From Sphingomonas sp. dw_22 (GTDB lineage: Bacteria > Pseudomonadota > Alphaproteobacteria > Sphingomonadales > Sphingomonadaceae): a stretch of DNA of 64,000 nucleotides. The notes under the pieces were generated by a model. That model was not told the DNA's origin and made no database searches. It saw nothing but the letters and a program-made list of their open reading frames with translations. The DNA lies in contig NZ_JAAVVE010000015.1 in the NCBI RefSeq assembly GCF_018449795.1, positions 23,264 through 87,263 on the forward strand. Reading direction: 5' to 3'. Below, piece by piece: positions 7,996 through 16,744 of this stretch. Made by a program: the position numbers and the translations under genes. The stretch's first letter is position 1. Each line of letters opens with the position of its first letter.

Positions 7996-9717
7996 ATGCC
8001 CGCTCCGACGCCCACCGACGACAGGCTGCCACGCCGGCTCGCTGATTTCGCGACGCTTGGCGAGGCGCTGGATTATGCCGCCCGGGGCGTTCGCGGGCTC
8101 AATTTCCATGATGCGCGCGGCAATCTGGTCCGCCCCTATCCCTTTTCCGAGCTGCGCGAGGACGCGCTGGTCCAGGCGCGCCGGCTGATCGCCGCGGGCG
8201 TGAAGCCGCAGGAGCGCGTCGCGCTGGTCGCCGAGACGGGCATCGAATTCGCCTCGCTGTTCTTCGGCGTGGTCTATGCCGGCGCCTGGCCGGTGCCGCT
8301 GCCGCTGCCCACCTCCTTCGGCGGCGCGCAAAGCTATATCGACCAGCTCCGCGTCCAGCTCGACAGCTGCGATCCCGTCATGCTGATCTACCCGCCCGAA
8401 ATCGGCGCGATGTGCGCCGAGGCCGCACGCATATCCGGCGTGGCGGGCGTGGACTGGGCCGAGTTCGGCCAGCGCGCAGCGCCCGAGGCGGAGCTGCCCG
8501 AGGCGAAGACCGGCGACATCGCCTATCTGCAATATTCGAGCGGCTCGACGCGCTTCCCGCACGGCGTCGCGATTACCCACAATGCGCTGCTCAACAATCT
8601 GGCGGCGCACAGCCATGGCATGAACGTCACCGACGGTGATCGCTGCGTCTCGTGGCTGCCCTGGTATCACGACATGGGGCTGGTGGGCTGCTTCCTGTCG
8701 ATCGTCGCCAACCAGGTCTCGACCGATTATCTGAAGACCGAGGATTTCGCGCGGCGTCCGCTGGCGTGGCTCGACCTCATCAGCCGCAATCCCGGCAACA
8801 CCCTCTCCTATTCGCCGACCTTCGGCTACGATATCTGCGCGCGCCGCATGTCGAGCCAGACCAAGGCGAGCGACCGCTTCGACCTGTCGCGCTGGCGCGT
8901 GGCGGGCAACGGCGCCGACATGATCCGCCCGGACGTGATGCAGTCGTTCGTCGACGCCTTCGCCGATGCCGGCTTCAAGGCTTCGGCCTTCCTGCCCAGC
9001 TATGGCCTGGCCGAGGCGACGCTGGCGGTGTCGATCATGCCGCCGGGCGAAGGCATCATCGTCGAGCTGGTCGAGGAGACCCAGCTTTCGGGCGGCGTTT
9101 CCCGCGCCGATCGCCCCCAGCGCTTCCGCGCCATCGTCAATTGCGGCGTCCCCGCACGCGACATGAAGATCGAGATCCGCGAGGAAGACGGCACCCCGCT
9201 CCCCGACAAGGCGATCGGCAAGGTGTGGTGCAAGGGGCCGTCGGTGATGGTCGGCTATTTCCGCGACCAAGAAGCGACCGACGCCTGCCTGGTCGACGGG
9301 TGGCTCGATACCGGCGACATGGGCTATATGTCGGACGGCTATATCTACATCGTCGGCCGCGCCAAGGACATGATCATCATCAACGGCCGCAACCACTGGC
9401 CGCAGGATATCGAATGGGCGGTCGAGCAGCTTCCCGGCTTCAAGCAGGGCGACATCGCCGCCTTCGCGATCACCACGCCGGGCGGCGAGGAGACGCCGGC
9501 GGTGCTCGTCCAGTGCCGCACTTCCGATGAGAAGGAGCGCCTGCGCCTGCGCGACGAGATCCGCGAGCGCGTCCGTTCGGTCACCGGCATGAACTGCGTG
9601 GTCGAGCTCGTGCCGCCGCGCACGCTGCCGCGCACCAGCTCGGGCAAGCTCAGCCGCGCCAAGGCGCGCAACCTCTACCTGAACGGCGAGATCAAGCCCT
9701 ACGCCCTGGCGGCGTAG
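7996..9717 (+). CDS. fatty acyl-AMP ligase (FAAL/FadD32-like)
   Basis: Adenylate-forming enzyme that activates a fatty acid as acyl-AMP, normally for transfer to an acyl carrier protein rather than to CoA. About 573 residues. Marks: the P-loop with YSSGSTRFPHGV (the STR form is typical of FAALs), LPWYHDMGLVG, the GLAEATL motif, DTGDMGY, and the hinge NGRNHWPQDIEWAVE. Start ATG 7996 has GGAGA 5 bases upstream; an earlier in-frame ATG at 7948 has only a weak ribosome site. It stands alone: no carrier protein, polyketide synthase or thioesterase is adjacent. In sphingomonads a role in sphingolipid or other lipid assembly is possible but unproven here. Confidence 0.9.
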   Translation: MPAPTPTDDRLPRRLADFATLGEALDYAARGVRGLNFHDARGNLVRPYPFSELREDALVQARRLIAAGVKPQERVALVAETGIEFASLFFGVVYAGAWPVPLPLPTSFGGAQSYIDQLRVQLDSCDPVMLIYPPEIGAMCAEAARISGVAGVDWAEFGQRAAPEAELPEAKTGDIAYLQYSSGSTRFPHGVAITHNALLNNLAAHSHGMNVTDGDRCVSWLPWYHDMGLVGCFLSIVANQVSTDYLKTEDFARRPLAWLDLISRNPGNTLSYSPTFGYDICARRMSSQTKASDRFDLSRWRVAGNGADMIRPDVMQSFVDAFADAGFKASAFLPSYGLAEATLAVSIMPPGEGIIVELVEETQLSGGVSRADRPQRFRAIVNCGVPARDMKIEIREEDGTPLPDKAIGKVWCKGPSVMVGYFRDQEATDACLVDGWLDTGDMGYMSDGYIYIVGRAKDMIIINGRNHWPQDIEWAVEQLPGFKQGDIAAFAITTPGGEETPAVLVQCRTSDEKERLRLRDEIRERVRSVTGMNCVVELVPPRTLPRTSSGKLSRAKARNLYLNGEIKPYALAA

Positions 9718-9765
9718 GCCGGGTCTGCGTTCGCCCCGAGAGAATAATAGCCGCTAAACCCCGCC

Positions 9766-9873
9766 GTCACCCCGGCCGAAGTGCCGGGGTCCACTCCTCC
9801 GCGAGCGAGCCCCTCGCGCCTCCAGCGGCTCTCCCAGCATCCCGGTGGACCCCGGCACTTCGGCCGGGGTGAC
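9766..9873. repeat. 108 bp palindromic element, copy 2 (inverted)
   Basis: Perfect 29 bp inverted arms (9766-9794 and 9845-9873) enclosing a 50-base core. The reverse complement aligns end to end with the copy at 5949-6056. The gap 9718-10002 contains nothing else that I recognise. Confidence 0.88.
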
Positions 9874-10002
9874 GAAAGCCAGGCTCGCCCCGGGGTAGAA
9901 GCTCGCTGTGCCGGGCAACGGACGCGACGAACCGCCAAAAAACGCTTCATTCCGGCGGCGAATCTAACCTCTCGCTAACCACCGCTCGGCTATCCGAAGT
10001 GG

Positions 10003-12360
10003 GTGACCAGCCAGACGACTTCGCAATTTGCCAAGCCGCGCATCGACGTGCGAGCCCTGCTCGGGCTGCACGATCCTGCGGATACGACCGATTGGGGGCC
10101 GATCCGCGCCGCCCAGCTTCATGCCGGCAGCCAGCTCGCGCTGTTCATGCTCGCCGCCAATGTCGTCGGCGCGGCGCTCCTCACGCTGATCCTCGCGCCG
10201 CTCATCCCCCTCTGGCAGCTGGCGAGCTGGGGCGCGCTGGTCGCCGCGGTCGCCACCTTCGTCGTCTTCCGCCGCCTGTCGAAGCGCCACCGCAACGCGG
10301 TCACCGCGACGCTCCACGATGTCCGCGCCACCGTGATCGACGGCATCGCGCTGGGCGCGGTCTGGTCGATCGCCCCGCTCGCCTTCGGCCACGCCGCCGA
10401 TGCCGATGCCGCGCTCGGTCTGTGGATCGTGCTTTCGCTGCTGATGACCGCCTCGGCCGTCGCCATGGCGGCGCTGCCGCTCGCCACGATCACCTTCGTC
10501 TCGATCATCGGCGCGGCGATCACCGCGACGCTGCTGCTCATCGCCTCGCCGGTGCTCGCCGCCGCCGCCGCCCTGTTCACCGTGCTGCTCGCCATGACCA
10601 CGTTCGGCCGCGGCAAGGCGCTGGTGGTGATCCGCGCCGGCGAGATCGCGCTCGCCGAGCGTGACGAGACGGTGAGCCTGCTGCTGCGCGAGTTCGAGGA
10701 TTCGGGCTCGGACTGGCTGTGGGAGATCGATGCGCAGCGCCGCGTCGCCCGCGCCAATCCCCGCTTCGCCCTGTCGCTCGGGGTCGATCCCAAGACGATC
10801 AACGGCATGCCCTTCCTCCAGGTGCTCGCCGGGCCGACCTGGGAGGACGGCAATTTCGCCGCCGGCTTGCGCGAGCTCGCCGAGAAGCTGAAGGGCCGCG
10901 AGCCCTTCCGCGACCTGCTGCTCCCGGTCTTCGTCGAGAATGAGGAGCGCTGGTGGGAAATGTCCGCCAGCCCGCGCTTCGACGAGCGCGGTGTGTTCAT
11001 CGGCTTCCGCGGCGTCGGCTCGGACGTCACCGAACAGCGCCGCTCGACCGACAAGATCAACAAGATGGCGCGGTTCGACACGCTCACCGGCCTGCCCAAC
11101 CGGCTGCTCATCAACGAGGCGCTGGGCAAGGCGATGGCGGATGCCGACAAATGGTCGTCGCGCTGCGCCTTCATGATGATCGATCTCGATCGCTTCAAGG
11201 CGGTCAACGATACGCTCGGCCATCCGATCGGCGACCGGCTGCTCGGCCGCGTGTCCGAACGGCTCAAGCATCTGATGACCGATAACGAGATGATCGGCCG
11301 CCTAGGCGGCGACGAGTTCGCCGTCGTCGTCCGCGACGCCGGCGACACCGCGCGCGTCGAGCAACTGGCGCAGACGATCATCGAGAAGCTCTCCGCCCCC
11401 TATGAGGTGGACCAGCACACGCTTTACATCGGCGCCTCGGTCGGCCTCGCCATGGGGCCGCGCGACGGGCGCACCGCGGAGATGCTGATCCGCTCCGCCG
11501 ATCTCGCCCTCTATCGCTCGAAGGATGCCGGCGGCGGATCGTTCCACGCCTATGAGCCCCAGCTCCACCTCGCCGCCGAGGAACGTCGCGTGCTGGAGAT
11601 CGCGCTGCGCAGCGCGGTCGAGAATGGCGAGATGCACCTTAACTACCAGCCGGTGGTGGATGCCCGCACCGGCAGCCTGACCGGCTTCGAGGCGCTGCTG
11701 CGCTGGACCCATCCGACACTGGGCAACATCTCCCCCGCCAAGTTCGTGCCGCTGGCCGAGGAGGCGCGGCTGATCGCCCCGATCGGCGAATGGGTGCTGC
11801 GCACCGCCTGCGCCGAGGCCGCGACCTGGGACATGCCGGTGCGCATCGCCGTGAACGTCAGCCCCGATCAACTCCACAATCCGGCCTTTGTCGGCGTCGT
11901 CGCCAATGCGCTGGCCCAGTCGGGCCTGTCGGCCGACCGGTTGGAGCTCGAAGTCACCGAAAGCGTGTTCATGCGTGAGGGCACGGCGGCGATCCAGGTG
12001 CTTGAAAAGATCCTCGATCTGGGCATCCGGCTGAGCCTCGACGATTTCGGCACCGGCTATTCGTCGCTCGGCTATCTCGCGCGCACGCGCTTCTCGTCGA
12101 TCAAGATCGATCGCAGCTTCGTCCAGGGCGCGTCCAAGGGCCGCAAGGAGCCGATCGCGATCATCCGCGCCGTCGTCGCGCTCGCCGGCAGCCTCGGCAT
12201 GGCCACCACCGCCGAGGGGGTGGAGACCGAGGAGGAGCATCTGATGGTCCAGGAGCTCGGCTGCACCAAGGTCCAGGGCTATTATTTCGGGCGGCCGCTG
12301 CCGGTCCAGGAGGCTCGGGGGCTCGCCACGCATCGCGGGGGCGGCAGCGTCGCCGCCTGA
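10003..12360 (+). CDS. membrane PAS-GGDEF-EAL protein (c-di-GMP turnover)
   Basis: 785 residues. N-terminal membrane region with several hydrophobic segments (about residues 40-210), a PAS domain (about 225-345, including DWLWEID), a GGDEF domain (about 350-510) with intact GGDEF, and an EAL domain (about 525-775). EAL catalytic residues are present: EALLRW, the Asn of NVSPDQL, ELEVTES, DDFGTGYSS, KIDRSF and TAEGVE, so phosphodiesterase activity is likely. The four residues at the inhibitory-site position before GGDEF are TDNE rather than RxxD, so product inhibition is unlikely. Start is GTG with a weak ribosome site. Monocistronic. Whether the GGDEF half makes or only senses c-di-GMP/GTP cannot be read from sequence. 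Confidence 0.9.
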   Translation: MTSQTTSQFAKPRIDVRALLGLHDPADTTDWGPIRAAQLHAGSQLALFMLAANVVGAALLTLILAPLIPLWQLASWGALVAAVATFVVFRRLSKRHRNAVTATLHDVRATVIDGIALGAVWSIAPLAFGHAADADAALGLWIVLSLLMTASAVAMAALPLATITFVSIIGAAITATLLLIASPVLAAAAALFTVLLAMTTFGRGKALVVIRAGEIALAERDETVSLLLREFEDSGSDWLWEIDAQRRVARANPRFALSLGVDPKTINGMPFLQVLAGPTWEDGNFAAGLRELAEKLKGREPFRDLLLPVFVENEERWWEMSASPRFDERGVFIGFRGVGSDVTEQRRSTDKINKMARFDTLTGLPNRLLINEALGKAMADADKWSSRCAFMMIDLDRFKAVNDTLGHPIGDRLLGRVSERLKHLMTDNEMIGRLGGDEFAVVVRDAGDTARVEQLAQTIIEKLSAPYEVDQHTLYIGASVGLAMGPRDGRTAEMLIRSADLALYRSKDAGGGSFHAYEPQLHLAAEERRVLEIALRSAVENGEMHLNYQPVVDARTGSLTGFEALLRWTHPTLGNISPAKFVPLAEEARLIAPIGEWVLRTACAEAATWDMPVRIAVNVSPDQLHNPAFVGVVANALAQSGLSADRLELEVTESVFMREGTAAIQVLEKILDLGIRLSLDDFGTGYSSLGYLARTRFSSIKIDRSFVQGASKGRKEPIAIIRAVVALAGSLGMATTAEGVETEEEHLMVQELGCTKVQGYYFGRPLPVQEARGLATHRGGGSVAA

Positions 12361-12631
12361 CCTTCGCATCTGCGATGCACGGCTGCGAAACGAGATCCCG
12401 CGTCCGGCCCGTCCACGGCCGGATACCCTGACATCGCCGGGATTTCAGCTGCTTCCCGCAAGCTCCTGAAACCAGGCAATTATGCTGCGACGCAGCAATT
12501 TCCGACCGCTTTCCAGCTCCCTGGGCCGCCCGAAAACCGCGACGAACCGCCCTTCCCTTACGGAACATCGACCCTTTGCGAGGCGTCTGGCCAACTGCGC
12601 AGAGGGTTAATTTTTGTAAAGGGAGGCGTAT

Positions 12632-13180
12632 ATGCTCCGTCAGACCATTGCTCTCGCATCGGCTTTCACTGCGCCAGTATCGCTTATGCCGGGAGCCGCC
12701 CAGGCCCAGAGCCATTTCACCGCCGCCGACATGACGATCACGCCCGGGCCGGGCGGCTCGGTCTCCACGGCCTTCGGCCAGACCGGCATCGTCGCCGGCA
12801 TGTTCGAGCATGTCTATCAGTTCGTGCTGCCGACGAACGGGCTGGCCAGCGGCTCGGTCTCCACCCGCGCCGCGATTTTCGAAGGAACCGGCGATCTCGA
12901 CCTGATTTCGGTGGTCTTCAACGGCATCCCGCTCGGCGGGCGGACGGACCCCCGCAACGAAGCGGTGTTCGCCGATCTCGTGCCGGTTACGGCGGACGCA
13001 GTGAACCGGATCGTCATCAGCGGCCTCTCGCGCGGCAACGGCGCCTATGCCGGCCAGGGTAGTTTCGCGCCGCTCGCGGTGCCCGAGCCGGCGGCATGGG
13101 CGATGCTGATCGGCGGTTTCGGCTTTGCCGGGCTCAGCCTGCGCCGCCATCGCGCGCAGCGGCGGGCGGCGCTGGCCTGA
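12632..13180 (+). CDS. exported protein with PEPxxWA-CTERM sorting signal
   Basis: 182 residues: an N-terminal signal ending in AQAQ, a beta-rich middle domain of unknown family, and a C-terminal tripartite sorting tail (VPEPAAWA, hydrophobic helix, Arg-rich end). In sphingomonads such tails are believed to be processed by an exosortase-type enzyme, which is not in this window. ATG at 12632 has GGGAGG 6 bases upstream. The 271-base gap before it holds no other gene. Function unknown; surface or extracellular-matrix location is inferred. Confidence 0.8.
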   Translation: MLRQTIALASAFTAPVSLMPGAAQAQSHFTAADMTITPGPGGSVSTAFGQTGIVAGMFEHVYQFVLPTNGLASGSVSTRAAIFEGTGDLDLISVVFNGIPLGGRTDPRNEAVFADLVPVTADAVNRIVISGLSRGNGAYAGQGSFAPLAVPEPAAWAMLIGGFGFAGLSLRRHRAQRRAALA

Positions 13181-13287
13181 TCCCCGAACGGGACGGCGAG
13201 GCGACGGGCAGCCGCGCATAATCGCGGCCTTCGTCGCGCTACGCTCTTGCCCCCCGTTTCGGCGCACGCTACAGCCGCCAACCGCAC

Positions 13288-13364
13288 AGGGGCGTAGCTC
13301 AGCTGGTTAGAGCGTCGGTCTCCAAAACCGAAGGCCCTCGGTTCGAATCCGAGCGCCCCTGCCA
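13288..13364 (+). tRNA. tRNA-Trp (anticodon CCA)
   Basis: 77 nt including encoded CCA. Acceptor arms AGGGGCG and CGCCCCT pair fully. The anticodon stem TCGGT/ACCGA carries loop CTCCAAA, anticodon CCA. The T loop GTTCGAATC is canonical. It sits upstream of secE-nusG, as in many alphaproteobacteria. Confidence 0.97.
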
Positions 13365-13406
13365 TCTGCCGTGCGAGGCGCCTGCCCGCTATTTTCGGGG
13401 AAACGC

Positions 13407-13985
13407 ATGTTTCGGGCCTTGTACGACTGGGTTCTGCGCATGGCGCATCACCGCCACGCGCTCCGCGTGCTTGCCGCGGTCTCCTTCGCCGAGAGCAGCT
13501 TCTTCCCGATCCCGCCCGACGCGATGGTCGTCCCGATGGTCATCGCCCGGCGCGACCAGGCGTATCTGATCGCCACCGTCTGCACCGTCGCCTCGGTCCT
13601 GGGCGCCCTTCTGGGCTATGCGATCGGCTATTTCCTGCTCGAGAGCGTCGGCCAGTGGCTCATCAGCCTCTACCACATGCAGGACAAGATCGCGCAGTTC
13701 CAGACGATGTACGGCGAATATGGCGCCGCGATCATCCTGCTGAAGGGCCTGACGCCGATCCCGTTCAAGCTCGTCACGATCGCCAGCGGCGTCGCGCATT
13801 TCAACTTCCCGCTGTTCGTGATCCTGTGCACCATCACCCGCGGCGCGCGCTTCTTCATCATCGCCGCGCTGCTCAAGCGCTTCGGCGAGCCCGTCCAGGC
13901 CTTCATCGAGAAGCGGCTCAGCCTGTTCGCCTGGCTGTTCCTGGCGCTCATCGTCGGGGGTTTCGTCGCGGTCGCCTATCTCTGA
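13407..13985 (+). CDS. YqaA/DedA-like (SNARE-associated/VTT) membrane protein
   Basis: 192-residue inner-membrane protein with four to five hydrophobic segments. The N-terminal FAESSFFPIPPDAMVVPMVIAR and the later LKGLTPIPFKLVTIASG are the paired re-entrant-loop motifs of the DedA/VTT superfamily; the compact size and FFPIPPD point to the YqaA branch. DedA relatives act in lipid-carrier recycling (for example undecaprenyl phosphate) and membrane homeostasis; the substrate here is not known. ATG 13407 is preferred over a GTG at 13371, which is almost directly against the tRNA. Confidence 0.85.
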   Translation: MFRALYDWVLRMAHHRHALRVLAAVSFAESSFFPIPPDAMVVPMVIARRDQAYLIATVCTVASVLGALLGYAIGYFLLESVGQWLISLYHMQDKIAQFQTMYGEYGAAIILLKGLTPIPFKLVTIASGVAHFNFPLFVILCTITRGARFFIIAALLKRFGEPVQAFIEKRLSLFAWLFLALIVGGFVAVAYL

Positions 13986-14022
13986 GCTTTGTTTGCGGGG
14001 AAAGCGGCACCGGCCTCGACGC

Positions 14023-14051
14023 TTGCGTCGAACGAATATCGACGCTAGATA
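14023..14051 (+). promoter_or_regulatory. candidate sigma70-type promoter for secE-nusG
   Basis: TTGCGT at 14023 and TAGATA at 14046 are separated by 17 bases, about 110 bases before secE. The match to consensus is partial, so this is tentative. Confidence 0.35.
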
Positions 14052-14163
14052 CGGTCCCCAATCCGACAGCGTGGTTAGGGAAGCGCCGGTTCCTCTGGGA
14101 GGACCGGGCAGCGGACCCATGCCCCGAAGTCGGTGACCGTTTTTTTGAGCGAGGAATGCCCAG

Positions 14164-14361
14164 GTGGCGCGAACCAGTCCGATCGAATTCATGCGCCAAG
14201 TGCGCCAGGAGACGTCGAAGATCGTGTGGCCATCGCGCCGCGAGACGATCATGACCGGCGTCATGGTGATGATCATGACGACGCTGCTCGGCGTCTTCTT
14301 CGTCGCGATCGACACCGGCTTCGACTTCATCGTCAACAGCCTCCTGCGCCTCGCCGCGTAA
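14164..14361 (+). CDS. secE: preprotein translocase subunit SecE
   Basis: 65 residues, the single-membrane-segment form usual outside enterobacteria. The conserved amphipathic helix (FMRQVRQETSKIVWPSRRET) is followed by one membrane segment (about 30-57). It clamps SecY in the Sec translocon. Starts with GTG. nusG follows after 13 bases, the standard secE-nusG pairing. Confidence 0.96.
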   Translation: MARTSPIEFMRQVRQETSKIVWPSRRETIMTGVMVMIMTTLLGVFFVAIDTGFDFIVNSLLRLAA

Positions 14362-14374
14362 CAAGGGACCACAC

Positions 14375-14911
14375 ATGTCGCGCTGGTACATCATCCACGC
14401 CTATTCGGGCTTCGAGGGCAAGGTTCGCGATCAGATCATGGCCGATGCCACGCGCATGGGCCTGGATCGCTTCGTCGAATCGGTCGAAGTCCCCACCGAG
14501 ACCGTGACGGAAGTCCGCCGCGGCAAGAAGATCCAGTCCGAGCGGAAGTTCTTCCCCGGCTATGTCCTCGCCAAGCTGGACATGAACGACGACGTCTATC
14601 ATCTGGTGAAGAACACGCCGAAGGTGACCGGCTTCCTGGGATCGATGGGCAAGCCCCAGGCGATCACCGAGGCCGAGGCCGCGCGCATCCTCAACACCAA
14701 GGAGGAGGCCGCCGCCGCGCCGAAGCACAAGGTCAGCGTCGATTACGACATCGGCGACACGGTCAAGGTCACCTCGGGCAATTTCGCGACCTTCTCGGGC
14801 GTGGTCGAGGAACTCGATTTCGACAAGAGCCGCGTCAAGGTCTCGATCTCGATCTTCGGCCGCGCGACTCCGCTGGAGTTGGGCTTCGAGGACGTCGAGC
14901 GGATCAAGTAA
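14375..14911 (+). CDS. nusG: transcription termination/antitermination protein NusG
   Basis: 178 residues. NGN domain with RWYIIHAYSGFEGKV at the N-terminus and RKFFPGYVLAKL; KOW domain with DTVKVTSGNFATFSGVVEE. Binds RNA polymerase and couples it to Rho or to S10/ribosomes. Second gene of the secE-nusG operon, closed by a strong terminator. Confidence 0.97.
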   Translation: MSRWYIIHAYSGFEGKVRDQIMADATRMGLDRFVESVEVPTETVTEVRRGKKIQSERKFFPGYVLAKLDMNDDVYHLVKNTPKVTGFLGSMGKPQAITEAEAARILNTKEEAAAAPKHKVSVDYDIGDTVKVTSGNFATFSGVVEELDFDKSRVKVSISIFGRATPLELGFEDVERIK

Positions 14912-14943
14912 CGCCGCGCTGCGTCGCACTTATTCGGAAAAGG

Positions 14944-14974
14944 AAAGGCCGGGGCGAAAGCTCCGGCCTTTTCC
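14944..14974 (+). terminator. Rho-independent terminator of secE-nusG
   Basis: A 9 bp stem (14944-14952 with 14963-14971), extended to 12 pairs (one G-T) and capped by a GAAA tetraloop at 14956-14959, running into TTTT. It separates nusG from rplK. Confidence 0.9.
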
Positions 14975-15090
14975 GTTGGAACCGGGCCTGCGCCAGCCGC
15001 GGACGATTAGGTTAACCGGCGCTTGTGGCGTATGAGGCAGCCCGCTGCGGTGTTTGCAGCCGCAGGAGAGAGACCGTCGAAACCCGCCTC

Positions 15091-15237
15091 ATGATCGCCT
15101 ACGCCCTGATCGTACTGATGGTCATCGCCGCAATTACGCTTTTGCTGTTCATCCGCCGTAATTCCTATGCGCAGAAGACCGCGCGCGACCGAAAGCGGGA
15201 TCAGGCGAGACGCGAAGAGCAGATTCTCAAAAAATAA
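15091..15237 (+). CDS. small single-pass membrane protein, unknown
   Basis: 48 residues: a hydrophobic N-terminal helix (IAYALIVLMVIAAITLLLF) followed by a strongly basic tail (RRNSYAQKTARDRKRDQARREEQ). I chose ATG 15091, although the nearest GGAGAG is over 20 bases upstream; an in-frame GTG at 15025 would add 22 residues with no membrane character. Function unknown. Confidence 0.5.
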   Translation: MIAYALIVLMVIAAITLLLFIRRNSYAQKTARDRKRDQARREEQILKK

Positions 15238-15400
15238 TTGCTGATGGCTGCGGTGAAATCCGCGAATCGCCGTCCCTTGATATGATAGCAGATTTATCGG
15301 CACGCGGCCGGGAACTGTGCTATGCTGCCGCATCACCTGATTCTATCAGAGCAACTTGTGACTGAGAGACATCGTGCTCTCGCTCCCACGGGAGTATGTC

Positions 15401-15574
15401 ATGGACATCAATTATTTCCTCAAGCGGCAGCAGATCTCGCTCATGCGGGCGAAATCGGCGCGCAGCGTGGAAGCACGTCTCGCCCATGAGGGCCTGGCCA
15501 GCGGCTATGCGAACCAACTGCGCCGGATAGCCTTTCCCGGCCTCAATGGCGGCGCCGAACCGATCCGGGGATAA
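15401..15574 (+). CDS. small hypothetical protein
   Basis: 57 residues beginning MDINYFLKRQQISLM with a helical, basic middle. The size and opening (MDI-Y-F/Y-x-R-Q) resemble small uncharacterised proteins that I recall from sphingomonads, from memory only. GGGAG lies about 8 bases before ATG 15401. It belongs to a run of small genes between nusG and rplK. Confidence 0.6.
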   Translation: MDINYFLKRQQISLMRAKSARSVEARLAHEGLASGYANQLRRIAFPGLNGGAEPIRG

Positions 15575-15659
15575 GCCCGCGGCGAGACGCCCCGAATTCC
15601 ACTCGTTTTTGAATGCCGGGCCGCCATCTCCGGCGGCCTCCCACAACAAGGATCCCAGA

Positions 15660-15869
15660 ATGCCGAGAACCCCCGTCCGTCCCTATCTCATCCTCAAGGA
15701 CGAAGGGGGCGTTTTCCGTATCACCGTCAGATCCACGCGCTACAATTCGCAGGGCTATCCCCTGGTATCGTCGGAACTGCTCGAGGACGGCTTCCCCACC
15801 CAGACCGCGGCGCGCAAATTCGTCCGCGAGCAATATAAGGGCGAGGCTGTCGATATCGCCACGAAGTGA
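15660..15869 (+). CDS. small hypothetical protein
   Basis: 69 residues. Starts MPRTPVRPYLILKD, then a strand-rich segment and a helix ending in VREQYKGEAVDIATK. AAGGA lies 8 bases before ATG 15660; the frame is open further upstream to 15546, but those residues are Pro/Ala-rich with no start signal. No family recognised. Confidence 0.6.
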   Translation: MPRTPVRPYLILKDEGGVFRITVRSTRYNSQGYPLVSSELLEDGFPTQTAARKFVREQYKGEAVDIATK

Positions 15870-15916
15870 GCGAAGCGCGCGGAAGGGGGACGGATATCCC
15901 CCTTTCCGCGGAAAGC

Positions 15917-16255
15917 CTATTTCCGGGCCTTGCGCGCGGCATAGCGCGCGTCGCGCTCGGCCTTCCTGTCGGCATCGCTGCGAACCGGGGCGACCTCGGC
16001 GGCTTCGGCCGCCTGCCGTGCCTCGACTTCACGCGCCGCAGCCAATGCGTCCTGCTTGGCCTGCTGCGCTTCGGCGTGCCTGATCCGCCGCGCCTCGGCC
16101 TCAGCCGCCTCACGCTCCAGCCGCGCCGCCTTGCGCGCCGCCAGCTCGGCCTCGCTCGCACCGGGCTTGGCGCGAAGCTGGTCCAGCGCCTTCTGCTTGG
16201 CCTGGCGCGAGAGCGCCGTGCGCTCGTTGAAATCGGGGGCGCGATACGAAGTCAT
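15917..16255 (-). CDS. DUF6481 family protein
   Basis: 112 residues, almost entirely one long charged helix rich in Ala, Arg, Glu and Lys after a short N-terminal segment (SYRAPDFNERTALSRQAKQKALDQLRAKP). This opening is characteristic of DUF6481, a small alphaproteobacterial family of unknown function. ATG 16255 is chosen; the frame upstream to 16324 lacks family-like residues. It lies downstream of cspA on the same strand, with a hairpin between them. Confidence 0.75.
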   Translation of the reverse strand: MTSYRAPDFNERTALSRQAKQKALDQLRAKPGASEAELAARKAARLEREAAEAEARRIRHAEAQQAKQDALAAAREVEARQAAEAAEVAPVRSDADRKAERDARYAARKARK

Positions 16256-16299
16256 GGAGAGGGCGGTGCTTTCTGATGCTGATTGGTAGAAATACGAAT

Positions 16300-16331
16300 G
16301 GGGCGGACATGGCTTCTGCCACATCCGCCCC
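16300..16331 (-). terminator. hairpin between cspA and the DUF6481 gene
   Basis: An 8 bp GC-rich stem (16300-16307 with 16324-16331) plus an inner 4 bp stem. No T run follows, so it may be a Rho-type terminator, an attenuator or an RNA-stabilising hairpin for the cspA transcript. Confidence 0.5.
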
Positions 16332-16354
16332 GCTTCAACGATAGGGTAACTGAA

Positions 16355-16561
16355 TCAGACGGCCTGGAGATTCACCGCCGAGGACTTGCCCCGCTGGTCG
16401 TTCTCGACGTCGTAGGAGACGCGCTGGTCGGCCGTCAGCGTCGTCATGCCGGCGCGTTCCACCGCGCTGATATGAACGAAGCTGTCATTGCCGCCGCTCT
16501 CGGGCGAAATGAAGCCGTAGCCCTTGTCGATATTGAAGAATTTCACTTTGCCGATGGTCAT
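16355..16561 (-). CDS. cold-shock protein, single CSD (CspA-like)
   Basis: 68 residues, one cold-shock domain: GKVKFFNIDKGYGFI (RNP1), DSFVHISAVE (RNP2), and SYDVENDQRGKSSAVNLQ at the end. RNA/ssDNA chaperone. A long leader is likely: the 183-base gap upstream has no other gene, and AAGGA precedes the ATG by 6 bases. Long leaders are usual for cspA regulation, but no particular structure was proven here. Confidence 0.93.
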   Translation of the reverse strand: MTIGKVKFFNIDKGYGFISPESGGNDSFVHISAVERAGMTTLTADQRVSYDVENDQRGKSSAVNLQAV

Positions 16562-16744
16562 AGGATGTTCCTTTCACAAAACATGAGGTGTCCTGGCGCG
16601 ATTGCGCTCGGAGCCAAGAAGCGTGAAATGGAAGTTTATGCCCAAGAGCGTAATTTCCGTCGCAGGCGACGATAGCATTACCGATATGGAGCACTGCACC
16701 TATAATGCAATGAATATTCGGCATTATTGCGAAATTATCCGCAA

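Noticed and set aside
13045..13365. Minus-strand frame with the residues GFEPRAFGFGDRRSNQLSYAPV
   Set aside because: This is the reverse complement of tRNA-Trp, a well-known false protein.
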